The notes beneath the pieces were generated by a model. It made no database searches and was not told the DNA's origin. It worked only from the letters and a program-made list of their open reading frames with translations. A program made the translations under genes and the position numbers. This document shows, piece after piece, positions 34,298-45,230 of a stretch of DNA of 64,000 nucleotides. Positions within the stretch are counted from its first letter, which is position 1. Each line of letters starts with the position of its first letter. The stretch lies in assembly GCF_021134715.1 (NCBI RefSeq), contig NC_060025.1, positions 8,618,001 to 8,682,000 on the forward strand, in the 5' to 3' direction. This DNA comes from Daphnia pulex (lineage: Eukaryota > Arthropoda > Branchiopoda > Diplostraca > Daphniidae).

Positions 34298-34379
34298 TAT
34301 CGCATACTGCGGTCGCAGTATTCACTTCCCGGGAAGTGAATTTTTTACATGCCGACTAGCAAAGCATGTAATGGCGATA
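34298..34379. other. Cloverleaf-like cluster of perfect palindromes
   Basis: Three hairpins follow one another: TACTGCG/CGCAGTA (34305-34320), the perfect 20-bp palindrome TTCACTTCCCGGGAAGTGAA (34321-34340) and TACATGC/GCATGTA (34346-34370). They are enclosed by an outer TATCGC (34298-34303) and GCGATA (34374-34379) pair, so one strand could fold as a four-way junction. No gene or repeat family explains it. Confidence 0.6.
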
Positions 34380-36124
34380 GTATACGAACTGTTTAAATTT
34401 AAAGATTTTAAAATTTTCTCTGCATCACTTCTAAAGAGGTAAACAATATTAAATTTTGAATAAGCGGTGTAACTGACTTCCACAGGTTTTTGTGTTAGTA
34501 GGTATCCTTATTATGATCATAACTACACTGATTGGAAAAAAACTTTAAATAATAGAAAATTCATGAAATAAATATTTTTTTTTCTAAAATTAGAACTTTA
34601 ATATATATCAAAATTCTTTCTTGTTGTATACCTGCAAAATATAATTTTAAATATTTATTTTTCAAATAGGTTAATTATCCAGCGGCAATCTTGAAATTCT
34701 GCAGTGCTTTCTATAGTGATTATGGTTTGTTGCAGACTGGCTGAAATGCTGAATGCTGTGGTGAAGTCCAGCTGTTCCATGCTGTCTGTGGTGCTGGTGT
34801 TGTCATGGAATACTTCTTGTGTGTGTAACTGTTTGAGTCTCTGAAATTGAAGAATAAACAATGTATATAGTGCTATTTATAGATTGGCACAGCTAGTTTT
34901 TTGAACAAGCAGAATCAGATTGCCTCAATCCTGCCTCAATCATATATTGCAGTGCACAGCAGAGATTTTAGTGACAGAAGGAAGAGATTTGACATGGCAC
35001 ACAAATTAACAAACCACACATGGAATTTTGACACCAAGGACAGCAGCAGCAACTGCTTCAAGCATACCTTTCACCAACTCCTCATTAGGCAGCATCTCAA
35101 CATCAATGGCCATCGAGACCTACAGGGAAATAGAAAGATTTATCACAAGTAAGGCAAAGTGCAGGATGACAGATATAAAGTTAAAAAGTAAATAGACGTG
35201 ATACGTAAAGGTAGCAGTAATGATATTTCGTCAACAATCTGGAATCACCACCATGCCATAGACAGACTAGGCACATAAACGAATGTCAAGCTGCCTTCTC
35301 CTAATTGTTGACCTTGGGGATTTCGTCTGTTGTGATATGTGTGCTGCAGTGGTGGCTCTTTTATGAAGACGAGGGGAGAATATTACGTGAGTATCAAAGT
35401 TATTTTCTATGTTTTGTTAGTTCTTTCAATGAGTGTAAACTGCCAACGAGCTAGAGCGGACATTGTTTTCATGTTACTGTTAAACGTTTCTATTTTCTTA
35501 AGCTAGACGGCATAGCCTTTGATCATTTTCGGCTCAGTTTAATTACGAATACTTTGTACATTTCGCTGCTCTACAAGGAAACTTTGGGTGATAACTGTCA
35601 GTTTCTGTTTCAGCAACAAAGCTCACTTGTTAGATTTTTAATAATGAGTTGTTTTTTCTACTTCCGGTTTTCTCATTTCTGCCAGTAGTTCAGTAAATAT
35701 TCGTTTTACGCTCAAAAGAACCACATATTCGTGATCCTCATCAAATTTGTGGTAAAGTTCATGTTTGTTTTTGTACGTACGCGTACTTCCGGTTTTGAGA
35801 ATTTTCCTGAACTATAGTTCAGGAAAATTCTCGATTTTGACCAAATTTTGGATTTCCTTTAAATTACACTATATCGACCCCAAATTTCATGGAGATCACG
35901 AATATTTGGTTTATTTGGTCGACAGCTCAATGGTTAAGGCGCTATCGCTACTTCCGGTATACTTCCGGAAAATTTGCATAAAACTAAAAAGTGAACTTTG
36001 TTCTGGGTAAATTTCTAAGGACTTCCAGCTAGGTTTAAGCAAATAAAAGTGCACCGTTTAAGTTATATAAGTATCTAAAGAACTGAATTGCTTTTGAGTC
36101 ATCCGAGTTTCGAAAGTGTCAAAT
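34380..36124. other. Gene-poor region before the transposon
   Basis: No supported gene. Region 34690-34850 resembles 33540-33720 (CTGTT.CATGC.GTC and GGT(G)CTGGTGTT), another diverged repeat. A foldback element lies at 35719-35911. Repeated ACTTCCGG strings occur at about 35658, 35785, 35950 and 35962. Confidence 0.4.
35719..35911. repeat. Foldback element around a 36-bp perfect palindrome
   Basis: The left arm (35719-35752: ACATATTCGTGATC, AAATTTGTGG) and right arm (35878-35911: CCCCAAATTT, GATCACGAATAT) are imperfect inverted repeats. Between them lies a perfect palindrome, 35797-35832, with half-site GAGAATTTTCCTGAACTA. Flanking ACTTCCGG copies may be part of the element. It looks like a small foldback-type or MITE-like sequence. 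Confidence 0.65.
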
Positions 36125-36131
36125 AGATGGC

Positions 36132-37978
36132 AGGGTGTCCCTAAACTATGGACTTGGACAGTCCATTTTGGACTACTAAACTATGGACTTCGATCGAAAA
36201 CTATGGACTTCACCAGATGGCGCTGCCTGTCCGAAACTATGGACTTAGGGACCTAAAATATGGACTTTAACCTGCAGAAACTATGGACTCCATCAGATGG
36301 CGTTATATCCGAAACACTGGACTTGGCGTCTAAAGTATGGACTTTAAATGTATAAACTTGGCTTAGATCCGAATATTTTCGCTTAAGTTTTAAACGGTTA
36401 AATGAATATATCTTTTAATTAAATTTAAGCAAACCACAAATTCATTCCGAATGGTGTATTGCGAATATTAATACACGATTTACAAGGTACATTTTGAACA
36501 TTTCAAAAAAGGTTTTATTATTCTTGATTTGACATTTGAGAAAAGAAATAAAACAAAGTCATTTAACGTTTAAATGCAAGATGAGCAATACCAGAGCACT
36601 TTTTTGCACTTGATGGCAGATTCGGGTATGTTCTCGCATTCCGGATGGAAATATTCTTTGCAAATGTTGCACTGTACCATAACGTGAAATTTTTTAGGAA
36701 GGAGTTTATGAAATCAAAAGTCGGGCATCCGACACACACAGAAGAGGGGAATGGAAATTTGTTTCTTTGGTCTCCAATTTGAACGCGTTCGGAGTCCTTC
36801 GGTTGGAAAAGGAATGATTGCGCCGTCGGAAATGCATTTCATTAGATGGGAGCGCATTTGTGACCCATCAAACCTCAATTCAGATGGATTAAATGAAAAT
36901 GCCAAGGCTGTCGCAAATGCGATGGCATATAATCCGCAACTTCCGCTTTCTTTTTGGCTTTCGCATTACCCATTATACCCATTATGTTTATCCCTTTATT
37001 TTTTTAAGATATGGTAGTGGTTTTGTTAATAATGGAGCTATTGATCTTTTAGGTACACAGTATGAACACATTTCTCAAAAGAGGGAATTAATTTTAAATG
37101 TGCTGCAGAACCGCTTATGTCTCAAAAGACTGTTCTTGCCGGTTCTTGCCCTATACGTTGTTTTATATAAAAGCAAAAGTCAATTTAAAAAAAAATGAGA
37201 CCTTAAGTATGAATCGAAGATATAAAAAGCATAGCTCATCATCTGATAGAAAGCTTAAACCTATTAATTAAGCAAAAAAGATATGTAGCTCATGCTTCTC
37301 TTGCAGTTGGTGCTTTACTTGGACAACCCGAATTTTCAATTTTATCTTTAGAACTGGGTAAACTTAGTGAGAGTAATGTGGATATAGGAGGAAGGAATAT
37401 TAGTTAAATTCGCAAATAGAAGCTTAAAAATATATAAGAGATTTTGCCTTTAATTAACACGGAAAAACATCTTGTATTTAAACCGTTTTATAGATCGGAT
37501 AAAGCAAGACAGCGAATTAATAAAAAATAATACTTTAGAAGAAATTAACAAAAAAATAGAATATTTTACAAAAATATATCCTACCGCCGACGGAATTCTA
37601 CCAAGCAGTGTTCTGGCATTTGATACTATTATTATAATAAAAAACTATGAACCAAACAAATTTTGGCTTTAAAAAAGTAAGTGTCCCGCCAGCTCTAGAA
37701 AGCTCGTGGCTTCTTGCAGTTTATTGAACGGACGTTAAATATATAAAACAAAAAAATGATAGAACGATTCGTAGTTTATGTTTTATGTTGAATTTGGATA
37801 AAGTCCATACTTTTCAGGAAAAGTCCATATTTTAGTATGGCCATTGGTGGAGCGTTCAGGTTCTAAAATATGGACTTTGACAGGCAGCGCCATCTGGCGA
37901 AGTCCATAGTTTTCGATCGAAGTCCATAGTTTAGTAGTCCAAAATGGACTGTCCAAGTCCATAGTTTAGGGACACCCT
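36132..37978. mobile_element. Young non-autonomous DNA transposon, 100-bp TIRs
   Basis: Ends at 36132-36231 and 37879-37978 are inverted repeats of 100 bp differing at one base, starting AGGGTGTCCCTAAACTATGG. AGATGGC (36125-36131 and 37979-37985) is an exact 7-bp target-site duplication (8 bp if one end base is counted differently). The TIRs and subterminal parts contain many ACTATGGACTT or A(A)TATGGACTTT units. The 1,847-bp interior holds a minus-strand PHD-like zinc-finger fragment and a decayed AT-rich plus-strand frame (37472-37672). The duplication size and the Ulp1-associated C-terminus fit hAT-like or Zisupton/KDZ-like cut-and-paste elements; the family is not certain. Near-identical TIRs imply recent movement. 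Confidence 0.9.
36570..36905 (-). pseudogene. C-terminal fragment of a transposon protease/PHD protein
   Basis: The minus strand reads LRFDGSQMRSHLMKCI, then PLFCVCRMPDF and, in the same frame after one stop, MVQCNICKEYFHPEC and LWYCSSCI. The C-x-C, C-x2-C, H-x3-C and C-x2-C spacing is a PHD-type zinc finger. In my recollection FDxSxMRSHLxxC followed by a CVCR-type finger is the C-terminus of Ulp1-like cysteine proteases carried by animal DNA transposons. The protease core itself is absent. It is cargo left in this non-autonomous copy. Confidence 0.6.
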
Positions 37979-37985
37979 AGATGGC

Positions 37986-39896
37986 ATTTGTCCTCTTTGC
38001 CATGTCGGATTCATGGCGGATTGCTTTTTTGTTGTCAAAAGTTTTCCTATTTTCCCCTGAAAATTACCGATGAATTCCTTAAGTAAATTCAAGTTTATTT
38101 CTGTGCAACTTGTTTTTGGTGATATTTATTCCATATGTGTTCATATTCATCGGAATTATCAGGAGTTTTTATTGATCTCTGTAGGTCACTACCCCAGCGT
38201 GGACACCTTGTTTTTTCCGAACAAATTTTCACAACTACCGCATCGATAGACAAGTGCTGTTCTTTATTCAGAAATATGAAAATTTTATTTGATGTCATAA
38301 GTTGCATTTTCTGCCATAGGGAAAGCTAAGGAAAACATAATCTAGACCATGGGTAATCTTCACGTCTATTGCAGCACAATTGCAGCAACTAGGAGAAGTC
38401 ACGTGAAAAGATGCAGGGCTCATATCAACCTATGTTGTAGGTATTTTCTGAACGTTTTTCAAGTAGTAGGTTGCAGTTTTCTGTGTTCGCAGTTAACTTT
38501 AGCTTACTGCAATAATGTTGAAATATTTATTGACATATTTCCTTTAGATTCAACATGTTCAACTGTTTGATGCCAAAGTGAGGTCAATGCCAAAGGACAG
38601 TTAGAACTAACTCAAACACAGATGACTGCTGTTGCTGCCTTAGCCACAGGCAGGAAAGTTACTTTCTTTCTTCAGAGAATTGTAAGTTTGATTTTTGTTA
38701 TAACCCCTGTAGTTTCTGTCCATTCATAGTTTTGTATGTTGACTAGTTAACGAAAGTCTATTAACTGAATCATTTGTATGTTCTGTCATAGGGAAAGCTG
38801 CTGGCATCCTTACTTGACTCATTTCATGTTCTGGATAGCTTAGGAACCTGATTGCTGGTGTTATCAATGTAACTTCATTTGTCATGGCAGTGTATGTAAA
38901 TTTTGTAATTAATTTTTGTTTCTCATTGATGTAGCCATTTAGATAATGACCAAGAAGATCCGGCTTACAGACTGAACATCAGACGGGTGTCAGCATCTCT
39001 TCGACGTGGCGGTTACATTCAACATGTACGTTCTACGTGGATCATCTTTTGTTATTGGTATGAATTTTTTGCTAATTAACTCATTTGCTGCCACGCCTTT
39101 TTATCCCCATGTTAGCTTCTTCTTAGCACCAGCCCAAATTTTGCCGAAAGGCCCTGGCAGTGCACCATAGGGACTCCCCCCCCCCCCTTGTCGATGCGGT
39201 GGTGGATTCTAGAGGCGTGCATTCCATGTTCTCCTGTCACCGTGTCAGCCCGGACTTGTCAAGAGATGGCAAGTTCCACCTTGGTCATGGATCCTTAAGA
39301 CATGGCGCGTAGGGAGTAGAAAACAACCTACGGGTTGCATGGCGTGGCAGCCAATGGGTTAATTATGTGTGTGTGTATGTTATGTGTATATGTGTGTATG
39401 TTATGTGTAAAAAAACAGTGGCGGAATTGTGGGTGGAGGTGGGACAAATAAAACACAATGCACAATTCATTACTCTATTTTTTGTTTCATTTTACTATTT
39501 TATCAGAGATGAAAATTTGATGGATGAATACAAAACAGTAGTCAGCAAACTGTGCAGCTATTATAACAGATGTTTCTTCTTCTATACTCTATACAAACGA
39601 TAATTTTGTTCAAGCAGCACAGCAGTTTATTCTTGGTCGTTGTTATCGCCTAGGCTATCCGACGCTCCTGGCTGCTGAGAGCTAGGACCCACGCTACTTA
39701 GCTGTAAATTAACCAATTGAGAAAAATACTCTCTCCACAGAAACCTGTCAAATGAATTGTCAGGTCAGAAACTGCTGTACCAATGGAGCGATTAACGTTT
39801 CGTTCGATTACCTTATTCGCTATTCCTCCGCCGGAGTAAATAATAGGATTCGACGATTCTGACAACTGTCAACAACGACGAACTGCCGTTACGGCG
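37986..39896. other. Gene-poor region with exon-like pieces
   Basis: A possible exon at about 38577-38679 reads VNAKGQLELTQTQMTAVAAL and ATGRKVTFFLQRI up to a GTAAG donor; its LTQTQxxAV...ATGRxVxF pattern recalls helicase-type ATP-binding regions but lacks the P-loop. Another at about 38943-39029 reads DPAYRLNIRRVSASLRRGG. The 38800-38960 section repeats 32755-32900. A GT-rich microsatellite lies at 39365-39412 and a C run at about 39175-39187. Confidence 0.35.
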
Positions 39897-41060
39897 AACT
39901 CAGCCGACACATCCGAGAGATTGGATCAATATAAAAATAAAAATTAGAATTAACGATAAAAAGAACAATGTTAAATAGAGACGAATGTTACCGGTGTCTG
40001 CATCAGAACTGTCTTCATCTTTTATAAGGCGAAACGGGCGATAACGTGGCGGAATTCCAATGTTTTGACTACTATCCATTCGACTGGACGGTTGACAACG
40101 ATCCAAGTTTCAACCCGTGGGTAATTCTTTCAAATAAAAAAAGCACAGAAAATATTTAATTCAAAGTGCAATCTCAAGCAACTTCTGGCAACAGCAATAA
40201 TGTCGCCACGTTTTTCAACCCCAATACAATCTTCATTCTCCATTTTCCTGGAAAATTGATAACATAATTAATTAAATGAATAATACGGAATTAAGAGAAA
40301 CTGTTACCTAATGATGGATGTCAGTAAGAAGAAGAACCGTGATTATTCCCAGTCCATTCGACTCTTGAGTGGCGATCAAGTTCTGATTTCGTGACAAGAT
40401 CTTGTCGTCGTACAACAATATCCATGATTCTAAGATTTTCAATTTCATCTGGACTGCAGGTTTTGTTTATAATTCTCACACAGCAGCAGTAGGAAGCAGA
40501 AGAGAGCATCACAGGAACCTTATCCCAACGAATCCCGACGAATGTTACCAGTTTCTGTACCAGAACTGTATTCATCTTTTAGAAGGCGAAACAGCGATAA
40601 CGTGGTTGAATTCCAATGTTTTGCCTGGACGGTTGACATCGATCCAAGTTTCAACTCGAGGGTAATCTGTTTCAAATAAAAAAAGCAAGGAAAATATTTC
40701 ATTCAAAATGCAGTATCAAGCCACATTTGGAACAGCGTTTTAAAATCCAATACAATCTCTATTCTCCCTCGTCATGAAAAATTGATAAATTAATTAATCA
40801 AATGAATAATACGGAATTAAGAGAAACATACCTAATGGATTGGTGTCAGTTAGAAGAAGATCCGTGATTGTGCTAGGTCCATTCGACTAGCGAGTGGCGA
40901 TTAAGTTCTGATTTTCGTGACTAGGTCTTATTGTAATATAGATGATTCTAAGATTTTAATTTGATGTGGGTCAGCAAAAATTTTGCATGTCTTGTTTATA
41001 ATTCTCACACAGCAAGTGTAGGAAGCAGAGGACAGCATCACAAGAACCTGTCCAACACAA
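39897..41060 (-). repeat. Tandem duplication of an exon-like unit (about 550 bp)
   Basis: Unit 1 (about 39985-40510) and unit 2 (about 40541-41050) are collinear: AATGTTACC, AAGGCGAAAC, GATCCAAGTTTCAAC, TAATACGGAATTAAGAGAAAC, GTCCATTCGACT and TTGTTTATAATTCTCACACAGCA. On the minus strand both carry a coding-looking piece, FRLIKDEDSSDADTG and FRLLKDEYSSGTETG, ending at the same G/GTAAC donor (39991 and 40547). This suggests a duplicated exon of an unrecognised minus-strand gene. Indels elsewhere show that selection is weak. Confidence 0.6.
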
Positions 41061-42642
41061 GCATGTGATATCCACATATGCGTGGATTCACAGGTTTCAG
41101 CAGTCATTTTGACGTCAAAACATCCCATCTAGAAGAAAAAAAGATATATAGTGTGAGCTGAAATCAAATGGAAATGTCGAAAAGGTCCCAATCAAGGCAT
41201 CATGTTAAAAATCAATGTTGACTACCTACATATTAAAACAAAAATTCACATTCACATTCAAAACTAGTGTAGAGATAGGGAAATATAAGAAAATATGTAA
41301 AACCATACTTCGAACAAGAATTTTGAGAAAATGACGAAAAAGATAAGTATTGTGTTGGCAGTAGGCAACTAGGCATGGCCACGCTGATTTACGAATTAGG
41401 ATATTGAAACTTGAAAGTTTAAACAAAAACTGAACTTGTACAGAAATTTGAAAAATCCGATATGCTGCATATTTCAATTAAAAATGTAGTATGAAAGATA
41501 CTGAAAAATAAAGAACGAATTCAAACGACCAATCCATTTTTCAACGTCACGTTCACCGAGTCAAGACCACGAGACGAATGAGACGACAGAAATAGAAGAT
41601 AAAACGAGATTCCAAAAGGCAGTACGAAAATTCTCTACTAGGTGGCTGACTGCCTAGAAAAGTAAAGAATTGGCGGCTTTTTCAAATCAAAATGAATGAA
41701 AATGATAATCAAATTTGTACATTTCAACGAATGGGTTTTCCCTGTGATAAATGGATGTGGAAAAACATTTTTACCGTGTGTTGTGTCCACCAATTTCAGC
41801 AAACTAAAAAAAAATCAAAATAAATGGGAAATAACCCGAAATAACACACCAAAAATATGATTTGATTTGAATACTTATCAATGTTGAATATCACCGCCAC
41901 TTTGATGTCGTCGGCCAGTCTCCGTCGCCTTTTTTTGTTCCTCTGTAGACCTACTGACCATTACTGAATTACTCAATCAAGAACCAAGAGTTAACCACAC
42001 AATTTTAATTGGGTGTGATTAACTGATTACATATGATAACGTCAATAAGGTATTCTAGGATATTCAGAAGATAGAATAAGTCAAGTGATGAGGATATGAG
42101 TATGATTGACGAAAACCTATGATGTTGCCAGAACTTACAAAATATATAACACTAAATAAGACTTTACATAATCTGAAAAAGACAGATATTTGCTCGTTTT
42201 CCTGTCGGTGAAATGGTTTAGGAAACCATGTTCAAGGCGGCAGTTGTTGATCACGATCTAACAGAAAACAGATAATCATATTACTACACAGATGAATGTG
42301 ACAAGCTAAAGCTAACTATATATTTCAGAAGAAAAACTATTGGTGGAAATCTATGTTCAGACTTTATTAGTGGGTAATGACTGACTGACATGACAAGAAT
42401 GAAGGACAGTGTGACATTTTACGAAGCTTCACGACTAATTATAAGTGAGGGAAATTTAAGGGAACAAAATAAGACAAAATAGTAGTTGCTATTGATACCG
42501 TTAAAAAATTATTCTCAATCAAGAATAAATCTTTTCTCAGATTCTGATCGATTCCGACATTCATCACCAACACAAATATATCTCCGGAATCTCCTTCGCG
42601 TTCTCGACGTATAAGTCGTCTTCAACACCAAGATAAATTTTA
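41061..42642. other. Intergenic, 3' side of the LRR gene
   Basis: AT-rich with no supported gene. Minus-strand frames at 40928-41128 and 41226-41477 have no domain, and the first overlaps the repeat above. Confidence 0.4.
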
Positions 42643-44398
42643 CTAATGATAAACGATCAATAATTGCCAATTGTTTTTTTTAGCTTGCCTTTCCCAACAC
42701 TCTGCATTACTCTTCGATATTTGACGACACAAATATAACACGATCTTTATAAGAGGGTTTTGAGCATTCATGAAAACATCAATTCCTTTCTCGGTCACGG
42801 TCTGGCAACTAACAATGCGTAACTCTTCAAGGTTGGAAAATGTTTGAATTCTAGCGACTTTTTGGAGGATGTCGTCGTCGAACGTAGAACATCTTACAAT
42901 CGTTATTTTCACTAATAAAGGCGAAGACAACAGCAAGATTAAATGTTCGCGCGGTATACCACTACCTAAAAGTCTCAACCTTTCCAGTTGCTTTAATACT
43001 TCAGGTTCAGTCCGTTCAGTCTTAACCCATTCTTTAACAAGTTTGGCGGTGAAATAGCTCAAATTATCGATAAGGTCAAGGGAGTGAAGGTTTGGGCAAA
43101 GCTGTGTGATTACCAGAATATTGACATCACTCAACCTGGATAGGGAAAGTGCCTTCAGTGATGAATTTCCAAAGGCTTTTAAAATTGGAGTCACACCGCC
43201 ACCAAACGTGACGTTACCATTAGAAGGGTATTCTCCACCACTCATTTTAAAATTACGGAGATTTTTAAGAGACAACAAATCAAGCAAATCACTGTCTGTC
43301 AGTCCTTCGTAGCCATCGATTTCGATTTCCACCCGGATCACAGACGGGCACAGCGACACAACAAATCCCAGAGATTTAGGGATGTAGGAAGCGTAAGGAT
43401 CGATTTCTAAACATATCAGAGAATATTTTGGAATCTCTAACTTTTGGTTCAAGAAAACCTCTTTGTGAATCTCCGTCAAGTTTTGAACAGTAGCCATATC
43501 CCAGACTTGAAGACTATGAAAGTTTTCTAAGATCAATTGCATTCCTACGTGGGTAATTGATGTAAAGATCGAACCCAACTTAAGAAGAGATTTGGGCAGC
43601 CCCAGTCCATCACCTCCACTTCCTAGATTACGCGTTGCACCGTCACACAATCCTTTAACTCCAATATCTGTGATATTCTGGCATGTATTAAAATCCAGTA
43701 CTCTACGAAAGAAACCAGAATTGTTTTTAACAAATTTGGCATCAAACAAACATTTTGTTTACCTCAAATCTTTGCAATAAGTTCCTATTACTTCCAAGCT
43801 GCTGTCATCTGCATCTGAACATGAAATGTCCAGTACTTGTAATTTTGAAAGCTTAGGAATGAAAGAAGTAAAGAATTCATCATTATTAGTAACTGCCCAC
43901 ATAGCTAGATGTTTCAAGTTCTGAAATAGAAAGAATGTCATGTATCGATATTAAAGGAAGTGTAGAAGTAAAATTTCTTACCACACATCTCATTGAATTA
44001 TCAAGCTCAATGGATTGATCATCTTCACTTTTTAAATCACTGAGATTCAAGGTCTCTAAATGTGGAACAGCCAGTATACCGAGAAATTGTTTCAAACCTC
44101 CTTTGTTTCTAAGAGAACTGATGATTTCCTCCAATAACTTGTTAGCTGTTACAAAATAAGACAATTTTAAAATACTTTTGGATAGGTAATTGATAGTTGT
44201 CAACTTACGCAACTGATCAAAAGGACTGTTGATAGATTGACTGCTGTTAGCAAAATCACTGGTTGGTTCCTTACACAACAGAGCCATGTTGTTTACAACA
44301 AAATCAAGGCATGTTTGGGATAGCGATTTCACTCCTATCAATTGTGGCATAGTGGAGTTTAATGAGCTGTTTATAAGACTCTCTCTATTTAGTTTCAT
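42643..44398 (-). CDS. Leucine-rich-repeat protein (AMN1/F-box-LRR-like)
   Basis: Four exons (44398-44209, 44145-43982, 43920-43763, 43702-42643) join in phase and give 523 aa. The first intron is 63 bp, a multiple of three with no stop; I excise it because it has GTAAGT and CAG ends and the join gives QLPNKLLEEII, a typical start of LRR or F-box-type proteins. From about residue 80 on there are irregular leucine repeats: LETLNLSDL, LKHLAMWAV, LQVLDISCSD, LDFNTCQNITDIGVKGLC, LKALSLSRL, LHSLDLIDN, LEELRIVSCQTVTEKGI. The cysteine-type LRR phrase (C..ITDxGV) resembles ubiquitin-ligase adaptors. No signal peptide or membrane segment is seen, so it is probably cytosolic; the partner is unknown. 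Confidence 0.82.
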
Positions 44399-45230
44399 TT
44401 AACATGATTAAAACCAGTTTTCAACATAAACATGCCTTTAATGAAATTGCTACCTTCACTGTTCGTATTGAGATAAAAAGTCAACTTGGACGTCGGACGA
44501 ACTAAAACACTTCACACTAATGTCCTACAGTCTTAGTGAGCTGCTGACGAGAGATATCAAGATTTAGATATTTGGTGACTGAAGCGTGGCTTATTAACTA
44601 CTTTCCTTCCCAAAATCTCGCAATGCTTTGCTTTCGTAATTCAGAATGGGAGTGTCAGAGCGAGTGTAGCTGACGCATACGAGATGGCGACGATGGCGTT
44701 GCCAGTTAAAAAATTTATGTTGACCGGCATGACCGCAGGCAATCAGACAGAGTTTCAGATAAATCAGAGTGATCGGAGCCACAAAACTCAGTCAAGAGCT
44801 ATAGAATAATTAAAATTTAAATAAAAAACTAATAAAAAATTTCTTTCTATTACTCTGTTATTGCCATTTGAAAATCTCACTTCCGTGTTCCGTCAGAGAG
44901 TCTGCTTCCGTGACAAACCCAACGCAATTCCTTCGGAAATTGTTATCCGTGTTTACTTTTCCTTGGGTATGCGAACCAGCGAACATTAGCAAAGATTTAG
45001 TTTAGCTTGTTTTAATTCCGACTCCTTTAATCAGCCGATTTACTATAGATCAAATTTATTTAAAAGTTTGATTGTCTCTTAAGAAAATGTATTGGTGCAA
45101 TGGTAACAAAAAGCAACACATTTAATGCTGCTCAACTGCTAATGTAATGAGGAAAGACAAGATGAAGTTTATATACACGCGAAGCTCAATTAGACTGTAA
45201 CTGATTTGGTATGTAGGTGAAGAAAACATC
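44399..45230. other. Intergenic between LRR and cuticle genes
   Basis: 5' flank of the LRR gene and 3' flank of the cuticle gene. I see no TATA box or other gene; the minus-strand frame at 44594-44782 is not supported. Confidence 0.45.

Noticed and set aside
35930-35960. A-box-like string GCTCAATGGTTAAGGCGC suggesting a tRNA
   Set aside because: No B box follows at the right distance and no cloverleaf can be drawn.
39365-39412. GT-rich stretch
   Set aside because: Ordinary microsatellite; no reason to give it a function.
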